From Cepaea nemoralis (Eukaryota > Mollusca > Gastropoda > Stylommatophora > Helicidae), in the NCBI GenBank assembly GCA_014155875.1, contig JACEFZ010013526.1:55001-119000 (forward strand): a stretch of DNA of 64,000 nt, given 5' to 3'. A model generated the notes under the pieces. That model was not told where the DNA came from. It worked only from the letters and a program-made list of their open reading frames with translations, and searched no databases. Positions 23,232 through 33,935 of the stretch are shown here, piece after piece. A program made the position numbers and the translations under genes. How positions within the stretch are numbered: the stretch's first letter is position 1; the number at the start of each line of letters is the position of its first letter.

Positions 23232-24452
23232 TTAGGCGTCGTTTGCCTTGCATCTGCAGTCCACAGTATTATGTGTTATCGACTGGCAGTGTGTGCACCC
23301 TGTTCCCTTCCTAGGTTTCCGTGTGTCCTTTTTGTTCCTTTCTCCTTCGCCGACCTCAGCCTTGTCTGTGATCACCGATGTAGGAATCACTTTGCATGCT
23401 GCGAAGTAAGAACTTTTAGGTTTCGATCTGCAGTCTTTGGTGTTGTGAGAGGCCGCCTTGCAAAATGAACACCACTTCTCAGACCACTGTCGTTTCGCTT
23501 GAGAATTCGAGGTGCTCTGGTTTCCTACCTTCACCTTCTCTGAACTCTCCTCTGTGTGCTTTATATAAGGTTCCACTTTTTCTCCTTCCCAGTTTTTAGG
23601 TTTCTTTTTCTCTGGTTTCTCCTGACCTTTTGTTTGTGTACTTAGTTCCTCAGTTTCACCATGTACTTCCACAAACCTTTCCGCCAGTTTAGTCACAGCC
23701 TCAATCCGTTCCGCCCCTTGTTCTCCCAAGAAGGTTCTGAGAGGTTTTCGACATTTGCTTTCGCATCTGGTCGACCACCATCATCTCTTCGAGACTCTCA
23801 TAATCCCTCTTGAATTCTGCCAAGTCCATCCATTTCTGGAGATAGGATTTCAGCCTTAGACTGTAGGCGGCGAATAGTTCTCCCGGCTCTCGTCTAGACG
23901 ATCTAAACTTCTTCCTATACTGTTTGTGCTGTGACTTCATAATGTTTCATCAAAGCGGCTTTCAATTCCTCATACTGATTTTCCTGTCCTGGTGGTAGGC
24001 GTGTGTAGACCTCGTAGCCCGAACCACGTAAAGACTGGGATACTTTAAGAGCCCATCTGGTTCTATCCAGTCCCATAGCGACTGCCATAGCCTCGAACCG
24101 ATCCAAAAACTGGTATATCTTCTCTTTACTTTCATCAAAGACCGCCAAGGGAAACTTCATGGCATGGTAACCCTGTCCAATCATGTGGGTTGCCCCAGGT
24201 GAAGATGAACTTCCTTCTGCTGCATCTAATTCACCCTTAGTTTGTGTCTTGAGCTCCAGTTCTCGCATGCGGTATTCATGTTCCCTTATCTTGTGGGCTT
24301 CTTCTGCTTCCAACTGGGCCTTCCGCTCCTCTCGTTCCGCTTGACGAATCTCTCTCTCTTTCCTGTATGTAATCAGTTAAGTCTGAACCAGCCAACCCAA
24401 TTTCCTCTCCGTTTGCCCTCAGTTCGGCGGTAGTTAGTTTGGGAGTGGCCAT
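23232..24452 (-). pseudogene. Element B gag, frameshifted
   Basis: The likely start is at 24452 (MATPKLTTAELRANGEEIGL). The reading passes through at least three frames (24452-24330, 24313-23915, 23940-23701, 23729-23232). A capsid-like part (FPLAVFDESKEKIYQFLDRF, ALMKHYEVT) and two CCHC knuckles (CSFCKAASHNTKDC, CTHCQSITHNTVDC) remain. It cannot produce a full Gag without corrections. Confidence 0.8.
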
Positions 24453-24939
24453 AGTTAAAGCAGGTAAGTCAGCACGTTGAGTAAAGACACCTCAAGGCAG
24501 TAAAGAGTACTCACTATAAACTTATATTCTACCCAGAACCTATATCATTTATCTATGTCTATCTAATATTATTAATCTACATCACCACACAGTACATCAC
24601 AACCACTCTCTCATCCACAAGAGGAGATATAGGATAAAGACTTATGTAGACGTGTGACCGTGTGACTAGGTATGTAATGTGTCTTACCACCTATCCACAT
24701 TCACTCTGTCTGGAACTTTCTCACTGTACAGTCACCAGCGTTAATGAAATGTTTCTACCATAAATGTAATGGCACCATATATCCAATGGACGTCCTTCCA
24801 TTAAAAGTCATCAATATATACTTATATTTATTCCAATCAGTATGTCCCAACATGCAGGTACTCCGCTATGCCTGCCCTGTTATGCCTTCAGGTCATATGG
24901 GTATTCTGTATGTACGTACCCCGCTCGCTCCACCAATTA

Positions 24940-26491
24940 TGTCCTGTTATTTCCGAGAGGAGATTGGAATCAACAAGCACATCTATAAACTTATTATCTG
25001 TTGGGATTATTGACTGACTTTGGTCTACACTCCTCTCTTCTGTCTTCCCTTCCATATATCTATTTCTTTCACTCTCTCTCTATTATTCCCTCAACACATA
25101 CTCCGACAACAGTTCCTTTCAACGATAAGATAAAAGATTTATTAATAAAAACTATGTCTGGTGTATGTATGGATATTGTCTATGTAGTTGGTATGTTCTT
25201 CTAGTGGGGTTGCCAGATATGAACTCTGAATGTCTATCAGCTATGTTGCTTCTCGCCCTTTCATTCTTCAAGATCACAGGACAGCACATCAAACAGGACA
25301 GAGCTCACCCGGATGATCCGTATGCTTGCATCTAATGGTAAATCCGTTATTGAATGAAACAAAAACTGTTCACCACAGAGTCAAGGTACCGTAATAAAAG
25401 TCCCGTAAGTTTATGAATGCTCCTGAATCTGTTTCATGACGGTAAGTATCCAACATCGAAAAACCACCACATCGTCACAGTTCTTCTTATAGTCTTTTAT
25501 TACTAATACTGTTTTACTTGTCTATTCTTTCTTCCTTATGCATACAATACGTTTGTAGTTGTAAGTATCCCTGCTTGCCCCAGGTTAACATCTTTTCCTT
25601 TTAAGGGTTTTAGTGGTATATTCGTTTGAGCATACAGTGTTCTGTATTTGATTTAACTTTACTATTTCTTCATCTTAAAAACCTGTCCATGTTCTGTTTG
25701 GTTCTAAGTAAGTACTTTATTTGTTCAAGTGTAGTACTCTTCATCTCTTTTCTGCTTTCACTAGGAGATTTGAACCTGTGGAGAAGTATAACAGATTCCG
25801 TGATAAGCATCCGCCCCTTACTACTACTTATGCAAGTGTCCTTCTCCAGCCATAATGACAAGGCTTCCGAAGTGAACACCCGCATAAGACATATGAATTC
25901 ACCAAAGTCTAAACTATCCACTAATAGAAAGCCATGGTAAATGCTATTCACTCACATCTATATTCCTATGCTAAACTATACTCTAATATACCTTATAATA
26001 ATCCTAGTCTGAATTGGGAGTACTCATGCACAATAGATACACAAACGTTCTTCTGAACGCAGCACCACCCTTTTCATAATCCTTTGCTCTCACGAAACCC
26101 AAGAATCACACTAAACTTCCACAAAGAGTTGCCACTCTTTATAGGTCATATTTGCCGCATAGTCCTTGACCTTGCTTGACACCTCAAGTTCCTACTTCAT
26201 TATCACAGTTAGTGGAAAATTACAGATCTGAAACTTTTCCATTATTCATACATTCAGACCGCAATATGCTGTCCAATAATGCTGTCTGCCTTTGTCGCAA
26301 ACCAATTTTTCCAAGCGACAGGTTACCTGTGCTGTAAGCGGCCCCTTCTGTCTTGACCTATAAACACCTGCGCCTGGTCACTCCGTTGTTTGTTACCCTT
26401 ACTGCTTCGTTTGTTACCCCTTCTTCTACCTGGTTAGTCGGTGTATACAGTCGTCTATCTGGGAATCATTAACTCTCAGTATTCCACGACA
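24940..26491 (-). repeat. 5' LTR of element B (1552 bp)
   Basis: Partner of 19853-21401. On the minus strand the LTR end is followed by TAATTGGTGGAGCGAGCGGG. The TGGTGGAGCGAGC within it is a candidate primer binding site; the tRNA is not assigned. Confidence 0.93.
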
Positions 26492-26924
26492 GATGGGAAG
26501 TCTTGGTTGTCCACTGCAAGTTTTGCCTTTTTGGACTGGATGTCATAATGATGAACCCACATCTCATCTACTGTCATCAGGATCTTCAAAATGTCTTCTT
26601 ATCTGCACTTTTTGAGCAACCGTCGACGGTAATAAACCTTCGTTTTCTTCTGTTCACGTGTGAACTGTCTTTTTTTAAATTTATAACTCAGGAGTAATTC
26701 TGCAGGTTTATTTCTATTGTAACATGACGAATTTAATTACAGACCTGGCCCAAGACTTCTGTATTGTTCTGGCAAATCTTTTGAGCAGCACTTCTAATTA
26801 ATAGGTTATGTTGCACTGTCCATAATAGCGGGGGAACAGTTAAAGAATTATATGCATATTTCCATTGTACAGTGCAGATATAAGGGGCTTCTAGTATACC
26901 TGTTATATAGCACAGTGTTTTTCA
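26492..26924. other. Intron sequence without recognisable feature
   Basis: Begins with the gatgg target duplication of element B. No ORF or repeat recognised. Confidence 0.55.
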
Positions 26925-27256
26925 TCCATCATTCATCATTGGCACCTAGCCGCCTTGACAGACAATAGTTTGTTATATTGTGCTTCAAAAAGGCTTAATA
27001 AATAAAACGCATGGCGGTAGCGAATGTGTCTGTAAATGTTTGTCCACAATGGATGCATGTGACCACATGCTCAATTCCACCATCACGCTCAGTGTGTGAC
27101 CTATCTGCAATCATTTTATCCTTGGTTTTATTCCATTTCTCATCTTTGCCTCCATGCACCATTTTCAGCTGCGACTTGCTCCCAAGGTGCAATATTAATG
27201 TCTGTATGAATCATGTCCCACTTACACACATTTTTGGATGGTAATAGAGCCCGACC

Positions 27257-27352
<96 letters not shown>

Positions 27353-27545
27353 CCATATGTAATTTCCTAAAGAAAGATGTCCTTTGGTATTCTACCAACA
27401 TACATCCTCCTAAAGTGTCCTATCCATATAAGCCTACGAAGACTGGGCATGGAACAAACCATCACACAACCTGATCTTTCCAATACTTCAGTATTTGTTA
27501 TTTTGTCTTACCATTTAATGTCAAGTATCTTTCGCAAACACCACA
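26925..27545 (-). mobile_element. LINE-Z 3' fragment with C2H2 finger
   Basis: Aligns through much of its length with the LINE-Z copy at 39540-40182. The minus-strand translation includes KITNTEVLERSGCVMV, then after a TA array QLKMVHGGKDEKWNK and CIHCGQTFTD, the first half of a C2H2 finger (the His half is degraded). Stops are present. Confidence 0.7.
27257..27345. repeat. (TA)n microsatellite inside LINE-Z
   Basis: About 88 bp of TA replace roughly 12 bp present in the sister copy at 39913-39926. Confidence 0.9.
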
Positions 27546-27683
27546 TACAGTAGTTTTAAAACATTTATTATAGCAGACCGATTGGTGTGGGTATCTTAGT
27601 GGTTTTGCAAGAGATTTTACAGTTGGCTACTTTGTAAGAGTTTAACATGTCTTTGTAAAAACTGCGCTAATGTAAATAATACT

Positions 27684-27685
27684 AC

Positions 27686-27722
<37 letters not shown>
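27684..27722. repeat. (ATA)n microsatellite near the P450 acceptor
   Basis: A TAA/ATA trinucleotide run about 45 bp upstream of the terminal exon's acceptor. Confidence 0.9.
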
Positions 27723-27766
27723 CTTGTCTCATCAGCTTTAATAGAGCATCTTCCTCTGTTCAACAG

Positions 27767-28939
27767 ACTACTGGATTAGGTGAGTTGGGAATTCTTTTCT
27801 CAAGTGGAGCACTCTGGAAAGAGCAAAGATCCATCGGTCTGTCCATCCTTAGAGCTTTCGGGATGGGAAAGAATGTTTTAGCCGAGAAGATACAAGAAGA
27901 GGTTGGTTGTTACGTTGACTATCTAGCCAGTCTGAAAGGAAAAGCTAGTGATATTGGAACTTTTACCTACATCAGCACGTCAAACATAATCTGCTCGATC
28001 TTGCTTGGCCGCCGGTTTGACTACGACGACAAGATATTTCAGGGTTTAATACATAAACTGGGCAATGTGGTCAGTGAACAAGAAGCAGTTAGTCTTATAA
28101 ATTTTATGCCTTGGCTGGAAATTTTGCCCGGCGACTTTTTTAAAGCTAAAACATTAAGAGTATCTAAGGGGGCAATAATTGATATGCTTGCTAATGTCCT
28201 CAACGAGAAGAAGCGTCACGTCGATGACTCCAGCGATGTCAGTAACTTGATCGATGCATACATTATAGAAAGAAACAAGAAAACTCAAGCCGGCATATCA
28301 ACAACTCTAGATGATCGAAACTTGCTGAAGATCATGAGCGATTTATTCGGGGCTGGAACCGAGACAACTAGCACTACCATTCGTTGGTGCATACTGTATA
28401 TTTTAAACAACCCAGATGTACAAGACAAAGTTTATGATGAGATCAAAGATAAGGTGGGGACAGATAGAACCCCGACCATACAAGACAAGAGCCAGTTGAT
28501 TTACCTCAATGCTGTCATCATGGAAACCCAACGCCTGGCCAGTATTGTCCCAACGTCTGTGACTCACATGTGCTCTGACGAGGTGACGTTGAGAGGCTAC
28601 ACTCTGCCTAAAGGAACCTGGATCGTCCCAAACCTGGACTCCGTCCTCCACGACAAGGGCACTTGGGGAGAAGATGCCATGAGCTTTAGACCCGAACGCT
28701 TCATTGACAACAACGGCAAGCTAAAGAATCCCGAGCAGTTCATCCCATTCAGTACTGGACGCCGCGTCTGCCTGGGCGAGAGTTTGGCCAGGATGGAACT
28801 CTTCCTGTTTCTCGCCAACATGTTCCAGAGATTCAAGTTTCTCCCACCAAACCCCTACGCAGTTCCTCCATTAGCATATAAGAATGCCATTATCAATGGC
28901 CCACAACCGTACGAGGTGAGGGTAGTAGAGAGACAGTAA
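27767..28939 (+). CDS. CYP2-like cytochrome P450, terminal exon
   Basis: A heme monooxygenase, normally anchored in the ER. After acceptor CTTCCTCTGTTCAACAG the frame starts TTGLGELGILFSSGALWKEQ, the C-helix WKEQR region. The positions below count from the Leu at 27785. The I-helix oxygen-binding motif is FGAGTETT (188-195), the ExxR is ETQR (247-250), PERF-type FRPERF is at 301-306, and the heme loop FSTGRRVCLG (322-331) has ligand Cys329 (codon 28769-28771). It stops at 28937-28939. About 390 codons are uninterrupted, from helix C to the end, so most of the enzyme comes from one exon, unlike the nine-exon vertebrate CYP2 genes. No stops or frameshifts, and all key residues are present. Substrate cannot be inferred. 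No clear AATAAA is seen close downstream. Confidence 0.93.
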   Translation, partial: TTGLGELGILFSSGALWKEQRSIGLSILRAFGMGKNVLAEKIQEEVGCYVDYLASLKGKASDIGTFTYISTSNIICSILLGRRFDYDDKIFQGLIHKLGNVVSEQEAVSLINFMPWLEILPGDFFKAKTLRVSKGAIIDMLANVLNEKKRHVDDSSDVSNLIDAYIIERNKKTQAGISTTLDDRNLLKIMSDLFGAGTETTSTTIRWCILYILNNPDVQDKVYDEIKDKVGTDRTPTIQDKSQLIYLNAVIMETQRLASIVPTSVTHMCSDEVTLRGYTLPKGTWIVPNLDSVLHDKGTWGEDAMSFRPERFIDNNGKLKNPEQFIPFSTGRRVCLGESLARMELFLFLANMFQRFKFLPPNPYAVPPLAYKNAIINGPQPYEVRVVERQ

Positions 28940-29084
28940 AGATACACTGATAAAAGCAACGAAACGAAGAAGAAACTTGCCAATCATACTTTCTCCCGAT
29001 TGTCACATCTGTGCATTTCTTAGACTTCAAAGTTAGCATCAGTATTCAAGTTTCCAGTAATTACTGCCTGCTTTAAACTGTATA

Positions 29085-29240
29085 TTCTTACAGTTATCTT
29101 CTCTATACGTTATCCTATCCTCACTGTTGTAAACATAGATATTCACTACACCTCCTTCCAACCTCCTTGTTGTAAACCTATATATTCTCATAGTTATCTT
29201 CTTCACATGACCTCCCATCCTGTCTATTGTAACCCTACAT
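29085..29240. repeat. Imperfect minisatellite of about 70 bp, left part
   Basis: Repeats of TGTAAAC, a TATATATTC-like run, CATAGTTATCTTCT and a CCTCCCATCCT segment appear about three times. The same unit occurs at 33345-33440, beyond the mariner/Penelope block. Confidence 0.6.
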
Positions 29241-29244
29241 ACAA

Positions 29245-29480
29245 GGGGGCTGCAAATTAAAACCTTTTCCTCCCAATACTATTTGAGTTGTCCAAACAGG
29301 TGGAAATCACTTGAGGCTAGGTCTGGCGAGTACGACGCATGTGGTACACACTGAAAGTGCAGGTCTTCGATGGTTTCAAACGTTGCACAGGCAGTATGGG
29401 GTCGAGCTTTGCCATGTTTGCAAAAGGACGCCTTTACTCTGAAGCCCAAATAGTTTGGATTTGATTGCTAGTCGAAATGT
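29245..29480 (-). pseudogene. Mariner transposase relic, C-terminal part
   Basis: The minus strand translates to KARPHTACATFETIEDLHF, then VPHASYSPDLASSDFHLFG, the hallmark of mariner transposases (catalytic D in YSPDLAPSDFHLF). The HDN before ARPHTA is replaced, so an active-site Asp is lost. It is joined across the Penelope insertion to the N-terminal part at 32751-32890. Confidence 0.8.
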
Positions 29481-29570
29481 CCTATTCCACTTATAGGCAA
29501 TGAATGAATCACCCAAATAAACGAGAAGTAGATTGTGAGCTTTACTAAAACACGACTACTAGAGACAAAT

Positions 29571-29610
29571 TGGACGTTGCGGCCAAAGCCTTCGTCAGCA
29601 CAGGACAAAC
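29571..29610 (-). ncRNA. Degenerate hammerhead-like motif, Penelope 2
   Basis: The minus strand reads CTGACGAAGGCTTTGGCCGC, then AACGTCC. The CUGANGA box and a perfect short stem II (AGGC/GGCC with a UUU loop) are present, but the expected GAAA is GCAA. The same change is present at 33182-33211. Confidence 0.4.
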
Positions 29611-29939
29611 AAATACAAACCAACACAAAACTACATGAAACACACTATGACAATATTAAACTATTAAACTAATTAAAATTAAATGTACTCATCTGAATAC
29701 TGTGTCCTAGCTTGGAAGGTCTGACACACGTAGGGCGCCAGTGGATCAATAGACCGGATGTATGGTACACGGGTCAAAGGTCAAGCGGGAAGGGAGTGGG
29801 GTGGAGACGCGCCCATGTGTGCGGAAAAGTGAAATTAGAGACCGGCAAAGATGTTACGGACGCAGATGACAATTAGCAATTATCGTTAAGCGCTCGAAAC
29901 ACCGCTGTGGAAACCTATATAGTGTTAGTACACACAGAG

Positions 29940-30050
29940 AGGCATGAGTGGCGGTCGTTCAGAAAATGATGGCAAAATCACCGAACGTAAATCCGCCAAG
30001 AGAGTTGACTGTGATGTCATACAAAGGATCTGCACGTACCCACATGGTGG
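29940..30050 (+). repeat. SINE-beta body inside Penelope 2
   Basis: GGTCGTTCAGAAAATGATGG, then CGTAAATCCGCCAAGAGAG, matches the SINE-beta body. No head is visible. Confidence 0.5.
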
Positions 30051-30086
30051 ACTGTAAGCTAGGGGTGGGAGGGGTGGGGTGGGAAG

Positions 30087-32553
30087 TTAAATGAAGCTGT
30101 GTTGGACATTAAGGCCGTGAGGGGAGAGTGTGCCCAACTGAAAGATGAGACGGTGTTCCAATGTCTTCCGATTCCGTTCGTGGGATGCGCATGATTTGAT
30201 GGCCGTGACCTGTATGTCGGCTACGCCATGGTGGTCAGGACTGTTGAAATGTATGGATACTGGTTTCTGGGCGCCGCTGGTGATGTCAGAAAGATGTTGT
30301 CGAAATCTGTCCCCAAGACGCAATCCTGTCTCACCGACATATCTCATGTCGCAACGTGTGCAGGTAATCGCATAGATGACGTTGCGACTGATGCATGAGA
30401 AACCCTCACGGATGTGGAAGATCGTCTTAGGGAATGTCAGACTCTGGGTTTGAAGTACGTATGGACAGGTCTTGCAAACCGATCGAAGACACGCCACCGT
30501 GCCAGGAAGAGACTGGTGAGGTTGGGGTAGCCTGCTATGGACCAGCACATCTCTGAGGTTACGATCCCGCTTATATGCCACTAGAGGAGCCTCTGAGAAG
30601 ACATCACGAGTGGTCGATTCCGCCCGGAGAATGGATAGATGTTTAAAAAGGATATTCTTGGCAGCAATATTGTGGGGATGATAAGTAAGTGAGAGGACAG
30701 GTCTATTGTTTCGTGGTTTCGGCCTGGAGGAGAGAGCCTCAGTGCGACTGATAGACTGGCAGCGGTGAAGAGCTGTAGATAGAACATTATCAGGATAGCC
30801 ACGAAGGCGAAAGAAATCAAGCATCTCGTGGGCTTTTTGATGGAAGTCGTTGTTATCCTGGCAAAGTCGTCGGAGACGTAACAGTTGGGAGAAAGGAATA
30901 GAACGTTTACACGAGGGAGGGTGGGAGGAGGTATAGAGAAGGAATGAGTGCGAGTCAGTTGGTTTATAATAAACCGTCGTGCATAGACCAGCGGAACCTA
31001 AAGAGACTGTGAGGTCTAAGAAATTGACAGCCGACGAAGAAATGGTGGAGGTAAGTTTGATGCTGGGATGGAAGTCTGAAAAAAAAGGCAATGAAGTTCT
31101 GTAGGTCAGGCAAGGGCATGTCCGAGACACCAAAGCAGTCGTCAATGTACCTCCTGTAGAGCTCCGGGAGCCTACCGGTGTACTGACTCCATACCTGGTG
31201 CTCCAGATAGCCCATGAAGAGGCAGGCATAACTGGGACCCATCTTAGTACCCATGGCCACACCGCTGATCTGGTCGAAGTAGTCCCCATTGAACTCAAAC
31301 GAGTTGAGGTTGAGGACTAACTCCGCAAGACGCAGTAATGGTCCAGTGGCTATCGAGGGATTAAGCCTTTTCTCCAAGAAAAATTCTAAGGCTTTAAGGC
31401 CGTCAGAGTGAGGAATGGAAGTGTAGAGTGAAGTCACATCTAAAGTGAAGATGTGATACTGAGAAGGGTTAGTGAAACTGATGGAATCGAAGATGGAGAT
31501 AGCGTGGTTGGTGTCTTTGATATACGAAGGGAGGCTGGCAACCAACGGCTGAAACATGCTGTCTAGAAACTCTGAAATCCGTTCTGTAGGGCAAGAGCAG
31601 GCCGAGACGATAGGTCTGCCTGGGTTACCAGGTTTGTGTGTCTTAGGCAGCATATTAAAGGCGGGTTTGCCCAAGCAGCTATCGTGGATGATCAACGAGG
31701 TGGCGGAGCTGGGTAAAAGACCTTGCTGGATAATGGCGTTAGTCACGCTTTTGACCTGGGTGTTGTTTCTGACTGTCCCATCTTGTATCCTTGGTCTGTA
31801 GAAGGTGGCATCGCCCAGTTGCTTGTTGCCTTCCTGTATATATAAGTCTTTCCTCCAAACCACTAGCGCCCCTCCCTTATCGGCAGGTTTGATAACTATG
31901 TCATCACGGCGTTTCAACTGTGTAAGTGCCCGTTGTTCATCCGCGGTGAGGTTGGAATATCGTAGTGGCTTAAATTTGAGATTTTGGATGTCGTAAAGTG
32001 TTTTGTCGATGTATAAATCGAGGGCCTTAGATGCCCCTGGATTGGGAACCCAAGCAGACCTGCGTTTGGAGAGGTGAGAGAAATGGTCGGTAGGATCCGA
32101 AGAGTTATCGTTATGAGGTTGATTTCTGAAGTGATATTGTAGCCTGAGAGTGCGATGGAACCGATGGACGTCCTGCAGTAATGCGTATCTATCACCACAG
32201 GGACGTAGCGGTATGAACCTGAGCCCTTTGCTGAGGACCGATTTCTCAGATGCCGATAGTGGAAGGTCGGGAGGTATGCACACAACTAGGTTATCGGAGC
32301 CAGTGGTAAGTTGGGGTGGGAGAGGGGGCGAGGAGGGAGTGGAGGTAGGGGCACGGAGTTTGGCTAGCTTGGCGTTTTTGGCCGCGGAAAGACACTTGTA
32401 TAGATGGTGGTTAGTGCTATTGATGATACACCGTATAACACAATACAAGAAATAATTACTCGAGGTAAGTTGTCTAAGACGCTGATCGAGGATAGTTATA
32501 TTCGAGCTGAAGTCAGATAGTTGTCGCGCGTGGTTGTCGGCAATGCATCGCAT
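30087..32553 (-). pseudogene. Penelope RT with GIY-YIG, one frameshift from intact
   Basis: Frame 32553-30964 holds RT motifs: KPADKGGALVVWRKDLY, LPKTHKPGNPGRPIVSACS, LDVTSLYTSIPHSDGL, GVAMGTKMGPSYACLFMGYL and catalytic YRRYIDDCFG. Frame 31298-30087 continues with NFLDLTVSLG, CKTCPYVL, and the GIY-YIG core YAITCTRCDMRYVGETGLRL plus GDRFRQHL. The switch lies near an A8 run at about 31079-31087, so a single indel probably breaks it. The same frame stays open upstream of 32553 to about 32716 without another Met, hinting that the true start is missing. The combined coding length (about 820 codons) is normal for a near full-length Penelope element. It is unlike Penelope 1 in sequence, so the two are different families. 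Confidence 0.88.
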
Positions 32554-32750
32554 GCGAAGAGTAGCACATTTAAACTCAACTTTAGATAGACGTCTACTAC
32601 AACTGTCATCGAGAGTGCCTGCCGATGGGTGAAATCTAGAGATGAAGCCACGTGGGGTGATATGAAGCCGTAGGCAGTTCTTGAGGAAATTAAAATGGCA
32701 TGTGGTGCGGGTCTGTTATGTATGTGGTGGCTCCCCCTATTCCACTTATA

Positions 32751-32890
32751 CATTTGCTGGACTGACAGACTGCATCATCATACCGGACTTCATTCGACGA
32801 TGAATTTCTACAGGTTTCACCCCTTCACAAATTAAAAAAAACGGATAACAGAACGCTGCTCTTCTTTGGTGTATGTCAAAAGTGGCGGGG
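32751..32890 (-). pseudogene. Mariner transposase relic, N-terminal part
   Basis: The minus strand reads EEQRSVIRFF and then VKGVKPVEIHRRMKSGM, matching the N-terminal DNA-binding region of mariner transposases. An in-frame stop and a large internal deletion relative to the family are evident. Confidence 0.75.
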
Positions 32891-33107
32891 GGGGGGGGCA
32901 ATCTTTAAACTGTTCTTATGACGTCACAGTGTTCGTCTGCACCGTGATATCCGTCCCGCGCTTACGGCTTAACCCTCTTGGCATCCTTAACAACAATATT
33001 GACAGGTCACATGGCAATGGCGTGGTTATAGTAATTTCTATCACACTTTTAAGGTTTTCATTTGAAGCCCCCCCCCCCCCCTCCCCCTATAATATTTTCA
33101 TAATTTT

Positions 33108-33300
33108 CCCCAATGAATGACTCACTGAAATACGAGAAGTAGGTTGTGAGCTTTACCAAAGCACGGCTACAAGAAACAAAATGGACGTTGCGGCCAAAGC
33201 CTTCGTCAGCACATAACAAACAAACAAAAATAGACTAACAAATACACGAAAGTATAAATTTCACTTATCTGTATCCTAGCTTGAACGTCTATCCAAGGAT
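33108..33300 (-). mobile_element. Penelope 2 family, 3' fragment
   Basis: Matches the 3' end of Penelope 2 (29500-29735): GAGAAGTAGGTTGTGAGCTT, TGGACGTTGCGGCCAAAGCC and a TATCCTAGCTTG block, interrupted by deletions. It lies outside the 15 bp duplication, so it is a separate truncated copy. Confidence 0.7.
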
Positions 33301-33344
33301 GGAATAAAACGGATGAATTTTCTCCACACGTCATACCATCATCT

Positions 33345-33440
33345 CTTTCGTAAACCAATAGACACTCATAGTTATCTTCTTTACTCGACCTCCCATTCTC
33401 TCTGCTATAAAAATATATATCCTCATAGTTGTTCTCATGT
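33345..33440. repeat. Minisatellite of about 70 bp, right part
   Basis: GTAAACCAATAGACACTCAT, then AGTTATCTTCTTTACTCG, corresponds to the units at 29085-29240. Confidence 0.55.
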
Positions 33441-33707
33441 ATATTTACGTCAATGTACACATTATGTGTATGTGCATGTAAATATACATAACTGAAAGAA
33501 TATCTATATATATAAAATAGAATGTATTTCTGTATGTCTGTAAGTATGGTCTGCATGTATGTTATTTATGCGTTCGCGAACGGTCCATCCGATTGAGATG
33601 ACATTTTCTACACGTCTTCTTCTCATTTCCGTGCTGCCAACTGTCATAGTTTGTTAATGTACAAACATACTTACTTAATATTATTTAATATTTTAATTTA
33701 CATTGTA

Positions 33708-33826
<119 letters not shown>

Positions 33827-33935
33827 CTCGGGGACATAACTTCTAATAGCATTGCTATATATGTAAAATTGTTGCATATTTCTCAAATAGGTGGACCTTT
33901 TCGCTACAGTTATCTACAGGCATATGCGTTATAAT

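Larger units (their letters stand above)
19853..26491 (-). mobile_element. LTR element B, Gmr1-like family, internally deleted
   Basis: LTRs 19853-21401 and 24940-26491 begin TGTCC and end GGACA or CGACA on the + strand. The flanking 5 bp are identical: gatgg at 19848-19852 and 26492-26496. The minus-strand order is 5' LTR, gag (24452-23232), protease, HHCC finger (to 22399), integrase C-terminal domain (22397), RNase H end (about 21560-21480), AAGAGGGGGCC polypurine tract and 3' LTR. Integrase core and RT are deleted. The LTRs differ by roughly a dozen substitutions and a few 1-2 bp indels over 1.55 kb, so insertion was recent. It sits antisense in the P450 intron. Confidence 0.9.
14059..27766 (+). 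other. 13.7 kb P450 intron
   Basis: The intron is bounded by GTAAAT at 14059 and TTCAACAG at 27766. It contains two LINE-E pieces, SINEs, LINE-F, complete LTR element B and a LINE-Z fragment. The two exons are phase-compatible and together give a continuous P450 protein alignment, which is the evidence that this is one intron. Confidence 0.75.
29496..32735 (-). mobile_element. Penelope-like element 2
   Basis: Flanked by a perfect 15 bp duplication, cctattccacttata (29481-29495 and 32736-32750), inside a mariner. The minus-strand protein runs from an open frame just upstream of 32553 to 30087. The 3' region at the left carries a hammerhead-like motif, and a SINE-beta copy sits in the 3' UTR (29940-30050). 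Confidence 0.88.

Noticed and set aside
29496..33300. Treating 29500-29735 and 33108-33300 as terminal direct repeats of one Penelope element
   Set aside because: The 15 bp target duplication ends the element at 32735, so the right copy lies outside and is a separate fragment.
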